The notes under the pieces were generated by a model. It saw nothing but the letters and a program-made list of their open reading frames with translations, did not search any database and had not been told where the DNA came from. The translations under genes were made by a program, and so were the position numbers. From positions 36,582 to 100,581 of the forward strand of contig NZ_LGDG01000210.1 in the NCBI RefSeq assembly GCF_001279775.1: a DNA stretch of 64,000 nucleotides, in the 5' to 3' direction. Every line of letters starts with the position of its first letter. The stretch's first letter is position 1. This document shows, piece after piece, positions 37,433 through 46,036 of this stretch. Source of the DNA: Streptomyces sp. MMG1533 (GTDB taxonomy: Bacteria; Actinomycetota; Actinomycetes; Streptomycetales; Streptomycetaceae).

Positions 37433-38500
37433 GTGGCAGCGCACCGCAAGCCCCGTCAACGCTCGGTCAGTGGCACCAAGGCCCGTACGGCGGCGACCAT
37501 CGCCCTCGCGGGCGCGGCGACCGCGACCGGCTTCGACGGGACCGGACACGCCGAGCCTCAGCTCACGCCGGCGCAGGTCAAGGCGAAGGTGGACAAGCTG
37601 TACCAGGAGGCGGAGGTCGCCACCGAGAAGTACAACGGCGCGAAGGAGAAGGCGGAGACGGCCGAGACCCGGCTCGCGAACCTGCGGGACGAGGCGGCGC
37701 GCAGGACGGAGAGCCTCAACTCGGCCCGGGACGCGCTGGGTTCGATGGCCGCCGCACAGTACCGCGACGGCGGCCTCGACCCCGCCCTGCAGCTCGCGCT
37801 CTCCGCCGACCCCGACCAGTACCTGGACGGGGCCGCGTTCGCCGAACGGGCCGGCAACCGCCAGGCCTCGTCCGTCGCCGGCGTGCGCGAACAGCTGCGG
37901 GAGATCGAGCAGCTGCGCGGTGCCGCCCACATCGAACTCGTCTCCCTGAACTCCCGTCAGGCGGAGCTGAAGCGGCACAAGGAGACGATCAACGGCAAGC
38001 TGGTCGCGGCCCGCCGCCTGCTGTCCCAGCTGCCCGCCGAGGAGCGCGCGCGGCTCGGTGAGGGCGGCGAACAGTCCCGCGCCTCCCGCTCCTCGACGGC
38101 GGCCCGCGACGGCCTCGCGGCACCCGGCTCCGCCACCTCCCAGGCACCCAACTCCCGTGCCGCGGCCGCCGTCTCCTACGCCTACGCCAAACTCGGCAGC
38201 CCCTACGTCTGGGGCGCGACCGGCCCGGACGCCTTCGACTGCTCGGGCCTCATCCAGGCCGCGTACCGCTCCGCGGGCATCTCCGTCCCCCGCACGACCT
38301 ACGCCCAGATCGACGCCGGCCAACGCGTCTCCCGCACCGAACTGCTACCGGGCGACCTGGTCTTCTTCTACTCCGCCATCAGCCACGTAGGCATCTACGT
38401 CGGCAACGGCCAGATGGTCCACGCCCCCAACCCGTCGGCGCCGGTGCGGGTTGCGCCGATCAGCGAGATGCCGTTCGCGGGGGCGACTCGGGTGGCGTGA
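37433..38500 (+). CDS. Secreted NlpC/P60 peptidoglycan endopeptidase, coiled-coil type (paralogue)
   Basis: This 355-residue protein is a close paralogue of the upstream riboswitch-controlled enzyme. It has an N-terminal export region, a coiled-coil (about 45-210) and the catalytic domain with AFDCSGLIQAAYRSAG (Cys near 268) and ISHVGIYVGNG (His near 318). The GTG at 37433 is chosen because AAHRKPRQRS matches the ASHRKSRPSG start of the paralogue; AAAGGA lies 12 nt upstream. No ydaO-like leader is seen, so the two paralogues are controlled differently. The accessory DUF4062/STAND module begins 88 bp downstream. Confidence 0.93.
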   Translation: MAAHRKPRQRSVSGTKARTAATIALAGAATATGFDGTGHAEPQLTPAQVKAKVDKLYQEAEVATEKYNGAKEKAETAETRLANLRDEAARRTESLNSARDALGSMAAAQYRDGGLDPALQLALSADPDQYLDGAAFAERAGNRQASSVAGVREQLREIEQLRGAAHIELVSLNSRQAELKRHKETINGKLVAARRLLSQLPAEERARLGEGGEQSRASRSSTAARDGLAAPGSATSQAPNSRAAAAVSYAYAKLGSPYVWGATGPDAFDCSGLIQAAYRSAGISVPRTTYAQIDAGQRVSRTELLPGDLVFFYSAISHVGIYVGNGQMVHAPNPSAPVRVAPISEMPFAGATRVA

Positions 38501-38588
38501 GGAGTGGACGGCCCAGCGGAGTCCACCACCAACTCCTCCCGGCCACCTGTACCTTGTTCTGCACCGCGTGAGGAGCGAGGTACGTAGG

Positions 38589-40301
38589 GTGAGGGTCTAT
38601 CTGTCGTCGACGGTGTCCGACCTGGAGGAATACAGGGCAGCGGCGCTGGCCGCACTGCGTCGGCTCCCGTTCGACATCGTCACGATGGAGGCGTACACCG
38701 CCTTCGACGAGCGTCCGCTGGAGAAGTGCCTGGCCGACGTGGAGAGTTGCGACCTCTACATCGGACTGTTCGCCTTCCGCTACGGCTTCGTGCCCGAGCC
38801 GAGTGCACTGAACCCGGACGGACGGTCGATCACCGAGCTGGAGTACCGCAAGGCGAGCGCGACCGGCCGTAAGCGGCTGATCTTCCTGGCCAAGGACGGC
38901 GCCCCTTGGCCGACCGGCCACATCGACGCCCTGACCAACCCCGGCGAGAGCTCCGGCGACAGCATCAAGCAGCTGCGCACCGAGCTGATGAACGGCCACG
39001 GCGTCGGCTGGTTCAGCAACCCCGACCAGCTCGCTTCCGCGGTGGTGTCGGCCGTCGCGGCACACCTGCAGCTTCCGGTGGGCGGCGCCCATCCGCCCAG
39101 GCCCGTCGCGGAGCCGCCGCATCCCCGGCGACTGACCGGTGACCTGCATCTGCTGCATGCCGCCAAGGACCAGGCCGTTGCCGACAGACTGGTCTCCGCG
39201 CTCCGAGGCATGTGGAACATCACCACCTCCTCCACGGACCTGCTGGCGTCCGCTCCCGACGAGATGCTCGCCCTGGACCGCGCGGTGACATCGGCACGTA
39301 CGGTCGGCCTCCTGCTGTCCCCGTCACTTGTGACCGTCCTCGAAGAGAACCCCGAACGCGCCCGCCGCATCCTGAACCTGGCCCGGGCCCGCGCCCTCGG
39401 CCCGCTGTTCGGCATCACCGCACCGGGCTACGGCGACTGGGCGCCGCCCGACAGCGCGCGATGGGGGATATCCGAGGTCCTGGCCGAGTCCCCGGCACAC
39501 CCGCTGCAGAACCAGGTGCACGCGGCGCTCTCGAAAGCCGTCGGGCTGCTTCGCCCCGAACACGAGATCGGCCTCCCCGTCGTCGTGGTCGCCATGACCG
39601 ACACGGAGGCGGACGACCTGATCGGTACTCCGGCCGGGCCGGTGGCGGACATCGTGCGGGGCTTCGGGCTGTCCCCGCAGTCGGCCCGTGCCCGGTACGG
39701 CACGTCCCGGGCGGACTGGAGACCCTTCGGCGAACAGGGCCGGACCATCGGACAGGTCCTGGAGAACGCCGTGACCGGGGTGAACGATCCCGACCTGCTC
39801 CTGCGCGGCAGGAAGATCAGGCTCCAGCCCTACCTCTTCGACGACCTGCTCTCCTACGACCCGGTCCTCTCCCTGGTCTTCAAGGACATCGCCCGCAACG
39901 GCTGCCTGGTCGTCGCCGACGAACTCTCCCTCCTCCACCAGGACCTGGAGTCCGCCTTCCTCGCGTCCCCGCTCTCCCAAGGCGCCCAGGTCTCCCTGAT
40001 CACCCTCTCCCCCGGCGACCCGGCCGCCGGAACCCCGCACGAACTGATCCGGCGCGAACTGGCCGGCCGCCTCCGCCACGCCGACCATCGCTTCGGCCGC
40101 GAACTCGACCCGCTCTGCGAGATGAACGTCGCCAGCAGACCCCACCTCGACCGGTGGCTGCGCGCCAGCCTGCCCCAGACCCTCGACGCCTACCGCAACG
40201 CCCGGCCCAGCGCCGACAAGGCCCGGCGCCTGGAAGCCGAACTGGGCACCCGCCCCAGCGTTTCGATGGCCCGCCTCATCACGGAAGGCGGAGCGACGTG
40301 A
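38589..40301 (+). CDS. DUF4062-domain protein, first gene of a KGGVGR/TIR/STAND module
   Basis: The 570-residue protein opens with a DUF4062 domain: RVYLSSTVSDLEEYRAAALA, SCDLYIGLFAFRYGFVP and SITELEYRKASATG (about residues 1-100). A second alpha/beta region (about 180-280, DLHLLHAAKDQAVADRLVSA to RTVGLLLSPSLVTVL) looks like another TIR-type fold. The C-terminal 250 residues are unassigned and have no membrane segment. DUF4062 is related to TIR-like signalling domains and occurs in STAND and NLR-like conflict proteins. The GTG at 38589 follows CGAGG by about 8 nt; an in-frame GTG at 38568 is possible. The stop overlaps the next start (GTGA), so the two proteins are probably made together. Confidence 0.82.
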   Translation: MRVYLSSTVSDLEEYRAAALAALRRLPFDIVTMEAYTAFDERPLEKCLADVESCDLYIGLFAFRYGFVPEPSALNPDGRSITELEYRKASATGRKRLIFLAKDGAPWPTGHIDALTNPGESSGDSIKQLRTELMNGHGVGWFSNPDQLASAVVSAVAAHLQLPVGGAHPPRPVAEPPHPRRLTGDLHLLHAAKDQAVADRLVSALRGMWNITTSSTDLLASAPDEMLALDRAVTSARTVGLLLSPSLVTVLEENPERARRILNLARARALGPLFGITAPGYGDWAPPDSARWGISEVLAESPAHPLQNQVHAALSKAVGLLRPEHEIGLPVVVVAMTDTEADDLIGTPAGPVADIVRGFGLSPQSARARYGTSRADWRPFGEQGRTIGQVLENAVTGVNDPDLLLRGRKIRLQPYLFDDLLSYDPVLSLVFKDIARNGCLVVADELSLLHQDLESAFLASPLSQGAQVSLITLSPGDPAAGTPHELIRRELAGRLRHADHRFGRELDPLCEMNVASRPHLDRWLRASLPQTLDAYRNARPSADKARRLEAELGTRPSVSMARLITEGGAT

Positions 40302-43177
40302 TCGTCACCTTCTACTCCTACAAGGGCGGCGTCGGCCGCTCCATGGCCCTCGCCAACATCGCCGACCAGCTGTGCCGAAGCGGCATGCGGGTCCTGATGG
40401 TCGACTTCGACCTGGAGGCGCCCGGCCTGGAGCACTTCTTCCCCATCAACCACGAGCGCGTACGCGGCCGGGAGGGCCTGCTCGACCTGCTGCTCGCCTT
40501 CAAGTACGCGATGTCCGTGGCCTCTTCGGACGCGGACGAAGGCCAGGACGACGCGTTCCGCGACCTCGACCGCTACATCTCCACCGTGTACCCGAGCGGC
40601 TCGACCGGCGGCTCCCTGGACCTGATGCCGGCCGGTCTTCGCCTGACGGACGAACAGATCGCCCGCTACGGTGCCGAGCTGCGGCGCTTCGACTGGCAGG
40701 ACTTCTACTACGTCTGGTCGGGCGAGCTGTTCTTCGAATGGTTCCGCCGGACCTGCGCCGACCGGTACGACATCGTCCTCGTCGACAGCCGCACCGGCGT
40801 CACCGAACTGGGTGGCGTCTGCGCCTACCAGCTGGCCGACACCATCGTCACCCTGTGCGCGCCCAACCTCCAGAACATCGAGGGCACGGCGTGGATGGTC
40901 CGCCACTTCCTCTCCCCCCAGGTCCGCGCCGTACGCCGCGACCGCCCGCTTGAGGTCCTGGTGGCCCCCGCCCGTGTCGACCAGAACGACACCGGCCTCC
41001 TCGACACCTTCGCCGACCGCTTCCGGAGCGGGTTCGACCCGTTCACCCCGGCCGCCCTCACCCAGGCGGGAATGACCTTCTGGGAACTCCAGATCCCCTA
41101 CGAGCCGGCGTACGCCTTCGACGAACAGGTCATCACCGACCCGGGCCGAGCGGAGGAACGCCGCGGTCTCGCGAACGCGTACGCCAGCCTGCGCAACGCG
41201 ATCGCGCTGCTGGCGCCTGACGGGAACCCGCTGGCGGCACTGCGACCCGCACTCACGGACGACGACCCGCTCGGGGGCGGACCGGGGCCGGTCGAGACGC
41301 GCTACGACCCCACGACACGGTTCGCTTCGCCGGATGTCCTGCTGTCGTACCGCCACACCGACAGGGAGACGGCGGACGAGATCCGTGAACTGCTCACCGG
41401 GCGGGGCAACTTGCTCGTCGCCGAGGCACTGAGCGAATCGCCGCCGGAGGAGGCCCGCCGGGCCAAGGTGAGCCTGGTGCTCGTCAGCCCGCCGGGCGAT
41501 CTGAGCATGTACCAGCGGTACGAACTCGCAGCCCTGGCCGCCAGGGAGGACGCGAGTCTGCTGCCGGTCTTGTTGCCTGGGGTCAGTTCGCCGCCGGAGG
41601 AGCTGCGCGGGTACGCGTTTCTGGACTTCAGTATGGGGGTGGACGCGGAACGGCTGTTGGAGACCGTTCAAGCGGGCCTGAGGCCACCGGTATCGTCTCG
41701 CCCGGGGTCGGGCCGGACCGAACGTAGCCCGTACCTCGGACTCATGCCCTTCTCGGAAGCCGACGCCGATGTGTTCTTCGGACGGGACGAGTTGGTCAGC
41801 CGTGTCCTGATGTCCTTGGACCAGGACCGGATGTGCACCATCATCGGCGGCCCGGGCAGCGGCAAGACGAGCCTCGTGCAGGCGGGGGTGCTTCCGGCGC
41901 TGCGCAGGGGTGCACTGCCGGGAAGCCATCTCTGGCCGATCGTCGAAGTCCCCTTCCAAGGCGATGGACAGGGATTGCTGGAGGCGCTGCGTGCGCTGGC
42001 GGAGCCTCGGGAGGACGGCACTGAACTCAGCCCGGAGGCCCTGAACGAAGTGCTCGGCGCACGCGTCGGGCGGGTGGTCGTCGTACTCGACGAGTTCGAG
42101 CAACTGCTCACCACCACGCCTGCCGACGGGCGCGCGCCCGTCATCGCGCTGCTGCAGAGAATGATGGACGCTCGTGATCCGGCGATCCTCCCCCTCGCCG
42201 TCCTGCGCACCGACTTCCTCGTCCAGGCCAACGAGCACGCGCCCTTCCTGACGAGACGTACCGTGTTCGTCCCGCCCATGTCCACCGACGAGGTGCGGCA
42301 GGCGGTACTGCTGCCGGCCCGGGCCACCGGACTACAGCTGGAGCCGGGGCTCGTCGAACGGCTGTTGCAGGACATGGGCGATGAGCCACGTGCCCTGGCA
42401 CTCATGCAGTCCACTCTCCTCGACATGTGGCGGCGGCGGGAGGACGGCTACCTCACCCACCGGTCGTACGAAATGGCCGGCGGGGTGCAGGGTGGCCTGG
42501 CCCACACCGCGGAAACACTGTTCGACTCCCTCTCACCGCAAGACCGACGCCTCCTTCGTGAACTCCTGCTGAGCCTTGTCGCGATCGATCCCAACGGTCA
42601 CCACATGGGGCGGACAGTCCTCACAAGTACCGTCACGGCGATGGGGGCCGCCGACGTGTGTGAGCTGATGCTGCGCCATCGGTTGCTCGTCACCACCGAG
42701 GACGCTCAGAACGAACCCTGCGTACGGCTCTCCCACCAAGCGGTCATGGACGCGTGGCCAAGGTTCCGGGAGTGGATCGCGGAGGCCATGTCCGAGCTCG
42801 CGCTGCGCCAGAAGCTGTCCCTGGCCGCCGAGGACTGGGACCGTTCCGGCCGCGATCGCGAAGGACTCCTCGGTGAGCAGAGCGTGTCATTCGTCAGAAC
42901 CGCAACGGCAGACCTGCGGATCCGGCTCGGGCCACTCGAAACGGCCTATCTGACGGAGTCGCAGGCTGACGCCAGGAAGAAGCGCAGAGTACGCCTTCTG
43001 AGCAACGTGTTCATAGTCGTCCTCATGTTCGCAGCCGGCGCCGTGGGCGTCATCTGGTTCAAGAACGAGTCAGTCCTCCTCTCGGCGATTACGGCCGTCG
43101 GCGCCGCTCTCATCCCGTTTCAGTCCCTCTACACGTCGCGCCGGAACGAGCGCCGTTCAATCACCCCGGGGTCGTGA
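40298..43177 (+). CDS. KGGVGR ParA-like ATPase / TIR / STAND NTPase / membrane fusion protein
   Basis: The 959-residue protein has four parts. Residues 1-250 are a ParA/MinD-like ATPase with deviant Walker A YKGGVGRSMALANIA, VLMVDFDLEAPG and YDIVLVDSRTGVTELGG. Residues about 345-440 form a TIR domain (DVLLSYRHTDRETADEI, VSLVLVSPPGDLS). Residues about 477-880 form an nSTAND-like NTPase (PYLGLMPFSEADADVFFGRD, Walker A IIGGPGSGKTSLVQAG near 517, Walker B VVVVLDEFEQLL near 593). The end holds two membrane helices (about 900-922 and 927-945). I infer a membrane-tethered sensor/effector, probably in conflict or stress signalling. It overlaps the DUF4062 gene by 4 bp and converges within 2 bp with the next gene. 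Confidence 0.87.
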   Translation: MIVTFYSYKGGVGRSMALANIADQLCRSGMRVLMVDFDLEAPGLEHFFPINHERVRGREGLLDLLLAFKYAMSVASSDADEGQDDAFRDLDRYISTVYPSGSTGGSLDLMPAGLRLTDEQIARYGAELRRFDWQDFYYVWSGELFFEWFRRTCADRYDIVLVDSRTGVTELGGVCAYQLADTIVTLCAPNLQNIEGTAWMVRHFLSPQVRAVRRDRPLEVLVAPARVDQNDTGLLDTFADRFRSGFDPFTPAALTQAGMTFWELQIPYEPAYAFDEQVITDPGRAEERRGLANAYASLRNAIALLAPDGNPLAALRPALTDDDPLGGGPGPVETRYDPTTRFASPDVLLSYRHTDRETADEIRELLTGRGNLLVAEALSESPPEEARRAKVSLVLVSPPGDLSMYQRYELAALAAREDASLLPVLLPGVSSPPEELRGYAFLDFSMGVDAERLLETVQAGLRPPVSSRPGSGRTERSPYLGLMPFSEADADVFFGRDELVSRVLMSLDQDRMCTIIGGPGSGKTSLVQAGVLPALRRGALPGSHLWPIVEVPFQGDGQGLLEALRALAEPREDGTELSPEALNEVLGARVGRVVVVLDEFEQLLTTTPADGRAPVIALLQRMMDARDPAILPLAVLRTDFLVQANEHAPFLTRRTVFVPPMSTDEVRQAVLLPARATGLQLEPGLVERLLQDMGDEPRALALMQSTLLDMWRRREDGYLTHRSYEMAGGVQGGLAHTAETLFDSLSPQDRRLLRELLLSLVAIDPNGHHMGRTVLTSTVTAMGAADVCELMLRHRLLVTTEDAQNEPCVRLSHQAVMDAWPRFREWIAEAMSELALRQKLSLAAEDWDRSGRDREGLLGEQSVSFVRTATADLRIRLGPLETAYLTESQADARKKRRVRLLSNVFIVVLMFAAGAVGVIWFKNESVLLSAITAVGAALIPFQSLYTSRRNERRSITPGS

Positions 43178-43179
43178 AT

Positions 43180-44085
43180 TCAGGTGCCCTGAAGTGCATG
43201 CATGGCGGCTCGCACCTCTGCGACCCTGGCCTGCACCACCCGGGTCCGCGTCTCGTTCGGCTCGCCGTCCGCGCTGCCCTCCCGGCCGTCGCAAGCCCGG
43301 CAGAGGCCGCCGGGCAGTGCCTCCGGCCGGCCGGGTACACCGCAGTCGGTGCACTCCATCAGGGCGCGAGGCGCTCGGCTCGGTGCGGTGACAGCGGGAG
43401 CGGGGGGCAGCTTGTCCATGAGCCGACGGCGTACGAAGGCGCGCGGCGCATGCACCCGCTCCGGAAGCCCCGCGGCGAGGATCCGGGACAACTGATCGGG
43501 CGTCACACCCCGGGCCAGCCAGTCGGCGGCCAGCGGCTCAAGAGCGGTGCAGTCGGCGGAGGAGAGCGCCAGCCGCGGTTCCCGGAGGCCGAGACCGGCG
43601 AGGACGACGTAGGCGGCGGGCTGCGCCGGTGCGGTCCGGGGCTCGGGCACGGGTGCCGCTTCGGCGGGCGTCTGGGACGACGTCACGTCACCTGCGAGGA
43701 ACCGGGCCCACCATTCGTCGTCGCGTGCGGTCCGGGACCAGTAGGTGTGGAAGACCCACCGCATGCCGGTGTCGCCCTGCTCCGGCTGGATACGGCGGCG
43801 TACGCGGCGCAGGTGTCCGGCCCGGCCGAGTTCGTTGAGCGCGGAGCGGACCGCCTGCTGTCCGTAGAGGGGTTGCGCCTTCGCGATGGTCTTGGCGTCC
43901 ATCGCCGCGTTGTCGCAAAGCCGGTCGAGGAGACTCGCGAGGTACGCCTCACGGGGAGGGAGCCGGTCGAAGTCGTCCCGCCTGGGCGGTGACTGGTCCG
44001 GCGCGGATCGTTTGCCGTAGCCGGGTTTGGCCATGGGATGCGCTGCGGGTGCGGGCAGGGCGGCGTTAGAGTTTTCGTAAGCCAC
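43180..44085 (-). CDS. Helix-turn-helix regulator with C-terminal zinc-ribbon-like Cys motif
   Basis: The 301-residue protein has a disordered N-terminus and then a winged-helix-like region (about 45-120, AKTIAKAQPLYGQQAVRSAL and LGRAGHLRRVRRRI). A linker follows, and near the C-terminus is CTDCGVPGRPEALPGGLCRACDG, a four-Cys zinc-ribbon pattern. It looks like a family of plasmid/accessory-type Streptomyces regulators. The GTG at 44085 is 9 nt after AAGAGG. It converges with the STAND gene, leaving only 2 bp between stop codons, and is preceded by a strong hairpin. DNA targets are unknown. Confidence 0.7.
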   Translation of the reverse strand: MAYENSNAALPAPAAHPMAKPGYGKRSAPDQSPPRRDDFDRLPPREAYLASLLDRLCDNAAMDAKTIAKAQPLYGQQAVRSALNELGRAGHLRRVRRRIQPEQGDTGMRWVFHTYWSRTARDDEWWARFLAGDVTSSQTPAEAAPVPEPRTAPAQPAAYVVLAGLGLREPRLALSSADCTALEPLAADWLARGVTPDQLSRILAAGLPERVHAPRAFVRRRLMDKLPPAPAVTAPSRAPRALMECTDCGVPGRPEALPGGLCRACDGREGSADGEPNETRTRVVQARVAEVRAAMHALQGT

Positions 44086-44114
44086 GAGATCGGCCTCTTC
44101 GATCTTGGGGTGAG

Positions 44115-44148
44115 ACCCCGGCGGGTGCTGGTAACACCCGACCGGGGT
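44115..44148. terminator. Hairpin between the DUF397 gene and the HTH regulator
   Basis: A 13-bp stem (ACCCCGG plus CGGGTG with their complements, one bulged base) has a 7-nt loop. It may end the XRE-DUF397 transcript or act as an attenuator for the regulator gene starting 30 bp further on. Confidence 0.65.
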
Positions 44149-44324
44149 TGTTTGTTGTCGCGAACGCTAGAGGGTCGCGACGTTGCGTCGCAAGCCGATC
44201 ACGAAAAGTCATGTACGCAGGCGGGCACGGCGGTTGTGCGCACGGGAGGGTGGGAGGGTGGGTTCAGTCTTCCCGCCCATTCCTTGCAAAAGGGGCTCGA
44301 ATCCCGAGTCCCGAAGCCCGGGGC

Positions 44325-44573
44325 TCAGGCCTCGCGGGCGGCGTACTCGACGAAGGTGCTCCACGCGTCGGCGGGGACGGCGAAGCGAGGGCTTCGAGCT
44401 CCGAGCTTCGAGTCACGGACGTGGATGGTGTGGGGGCAGGCGGCGACTTCTAGGCAGGCGCCGCCCTGGTCATCGCTGTAGCTGGACTTGCGCCAGGTGT
44501 AGGCGATTTCGAGGCATTCGCCGCCTTGGTCATCGCTGTAGCTGGACTTGAACCACGCCAGCTTGGCGCTCAT
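44325..44573 (-). CDS. DUF397 protein with duplicated KSSYSDDQGG motif
   Basis: The 82-residue protein carries two consecutive copies of the DUF397 core: WFKSSYSDDQGGECLEIAY and WRKSSYSDDQGGACLEVAA, then the normal single ending VRDSKLG, RFAVPADAWSTFVEYA. DUF397 proteins usually have one core, so this one has an internal duplication of about 19 residues. They pair with DUF5753/XRE regulators of the WhiJ type. The start overlaps the stop of the XRE gene (ATGA). Confidence 0.88.
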   Translation of the reverse strand: MSAKLAWFKSSYSDDQGGECLEIAYTWRKSSYSDDQGGACLEVAACPHTIHVRDSKLGARSPRFAVPADAWSTFVEYAAREA

Positions 44574-45388
44574 ATCTCCTCCGCCACCTTCCTGATGAAC
44601 CGAGCAGACTCTTCGACGTTAAGCGCCTGCATGCGGATCATGCCATGGCGCTGCGTCAAGGCGTTGAGCTTGTCCGGATCGCCGTACAGCACTCCTGTCT
44701 CTTGCCCCTCGACATAGGCGTAGTGCTCGTGCTCCTTGGTCTCCACCAGGATCAACGCGCCGCCGAGTGCGACCGGGGGAGCTGTTGCGAACGGCAGCAC
44801 CTGGATGGACACATTGCGCAGCACACCAACTTGCAGCAGATGAAGCACCTGCTGTCGCATGATCTCCCGTCCACCGACCCCGGCCCGCAACGCAGCCTCG
44901 TAGATGACGAACCCGTACACCGTCTTGGAACGGTGCGTCAGCGCCTCCTGCCTCGCCAGCCGAGCCCGAACGCGCTCCTCGACCGTCTCATCGTCCAGCG
45001 GCGGGCAGCTCTCGCTGATCAGGGCCTGCGCGTACTCCCTGGTCTGCAACAACCCCGGAACCAGCCCCAACGAGTAGTCGTGCACGGCGATCGCCTCAGC
45101 CTCGATCCCCATGTACTCCTGCGACCGCGCAGGAAACGGCTCCGGCTTCAGGAACTCATGCCCGGCGATCAACTTCCCGCGCGCCCCGCACAGTTGATCC
45201 GCCACCTGCAACAGCCTCAACGTCGGCCGACGCCGCCCGCACTCCATCGACTTGACGTACTCGTAGTCGTAGCCGGCCTCCGCCGCCAGGGCCTGTCGGT
45301 CGACCCCCGCCTCCTCGCGCCACAACTTGATCTGGCCGCCGCAGTACCGCCAGTTCTGCTGCGCCTGCTGAGATGCCCCGGAAGTCAC
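44570..45388 (-). CDS. WhiJ-like XRE regulator with DUF5753 domain
   Basis: The 272-residue protein has an N-terminal XRE helix-turn-helix (LWREEAGVDRQALAAEAGYD, VKSMECGRRRP). A DUF5753 domain follows, with SLGLVPGLLQTREYAQALI, ERVRARLARQEAL and VSIQVLPFATAPP. Such proteins act with a DUF397 partner in developmental control of Streptomyces. The GTG lies behind GGAGG with long spacing. A perfect inverted repeat in the promoter region (45411-45436) is a probable binding site. It is translationally coupled to the DUF397 gene and divergent from a histidine-kinase-like ATPase gene, completing the common triad. Confidence 0.9.
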   Translation of the reverse strand: MTSGASQQAQQNWRYCGGQIKLWREEAGVDRQALAAEAGYDYEYVKSMECGRRRPTLRLLQVADQLCGARGKLIAGHEFLKPEPFPARSQEYMGIEAEAIAVHDYSLGLVPGLLQTREYAQALISESCPPLDDETVEERVRARLARQEALTHRSKTVYGFVIYEAALRAGVGGREIMRQQVLHLLQVGVLRNVSIQVLPFATAPPVALGGALILVETKEHEHYAYVEGQETGVLYGDPDKLNALTQRHGMIRMQALNVEESARFIRKVAEEI

Positions 45389-45410
45389 CGCGCGCGTCCG
45401 CCTCCCGCCG

Positions 45411-45436
45411 ACACAGCGTGTACAAGCACGCTGTGT
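45411..45436. promoter_or_regulatory. Inverted repeat ACACAGCGTG-N6-CACGCTGTGT, candidate operator
   Basis: A perfect 10-bp inverted repeat with a 6-bp spacer lies 22 bp upstream of the XRE gene start, in the 138-bp region shared with the divergent ATPase gene. Confidence 0.6.
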
Positions 45437-45526
45437 ACCCGCTTCGCCACTCCCCGAGGCTACGCGCCTGCCATCAGCCTGATCACCGGAAATGACGGAG
45501 AATCACACGCAAGGAACGAAGCGCGC

Positions 45527-46036
45527 ATGTCCGAGGACGTCGAGTGGCGCCTGCCCCGCCACGCCCGCAGCGTCGGCCGAGCCCGAGCCCTGTTCCGTGA
45601 ACAGGCCGGCTCCTGGAAGCTCCCGGACGAGGTGACGGAAACGGCCGTGCTGCTCCTCAGCGAGCTGATGGCGAACGCGTACCGCCACGCGAAGGTCTCC
45701 CCCGGCCGCGAGATCCGGTGTCGCTGCGTCCTGGCGGCCGACCGCCTCCACATCTCGGTGACGGACGCGAACGACACACTGCCGACGCCCCGGGAAGCGT
45801 CCCTTGACGAGGAGTCCGGCCGGGGCCTCGCGCTGCTGGCCGCGCTCGCGGACACCTGGGGTGCGGAACCGCGGCCTCATGGGATCGGAAAGACGGTCTG
45901 GTTCGAACTCCCGGTCCAGGAGCCGCCTACACCAGCCTGCGTGCCGTCGCCCACCGAGTCAGCTCGTGCCGGTTCGACAGCTGCAGCTTCCTCAGCACCG
46001 CCGAGACATGGGACTCGACCGTCTTCACCGAGATGA
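45527..46036 (+). CDS. RsbW/anti-sigma-like ATP-binding protein (HATPase_c)
   Basis: The 169-residue protein has the GHKL fold of Streptomyces anti-sigma-like regulators: RHARSVGRARALFREQ, AVLLLSELMANAYRHAK (N-box), LHISVTDANDTLP and EESGRGLALLAALADTWG, ending GKTVWFELPV near residue 130. The last 39 residues are low-complexity Pro/Ser/Ala and are encoded antisense to the end of the LuxR regulator gene. It is divergent from the WhiJ-like XRE gene and belongs to the usual XRE/DUF397/ATPase triad. ATP-dependent binding of a sigma or anti-sigma antagonist is the likely role. Confidence 0.85.
   Translation: MSEDVEWRLPRHARSVGRARALFREQAGSWKLPDEVTETAVLLLSELMANAYRHAKVSPGREIRCRCVLAADRLHISVTDANDTLPTPREASLDEESGRGLALLAALADTWGAEPRPHGIGKTVWFELPVQEPPTPACVPSPTESARAGSTAAASSAPPRHGTRPSSPR

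Noticed and set aside
44148..44551. Plus-strand ORFs opposite the DUF397 gene
   Set aside because: Their translations are antisense to the duplicated DUF397 core and show no ribosome binding site or domain.
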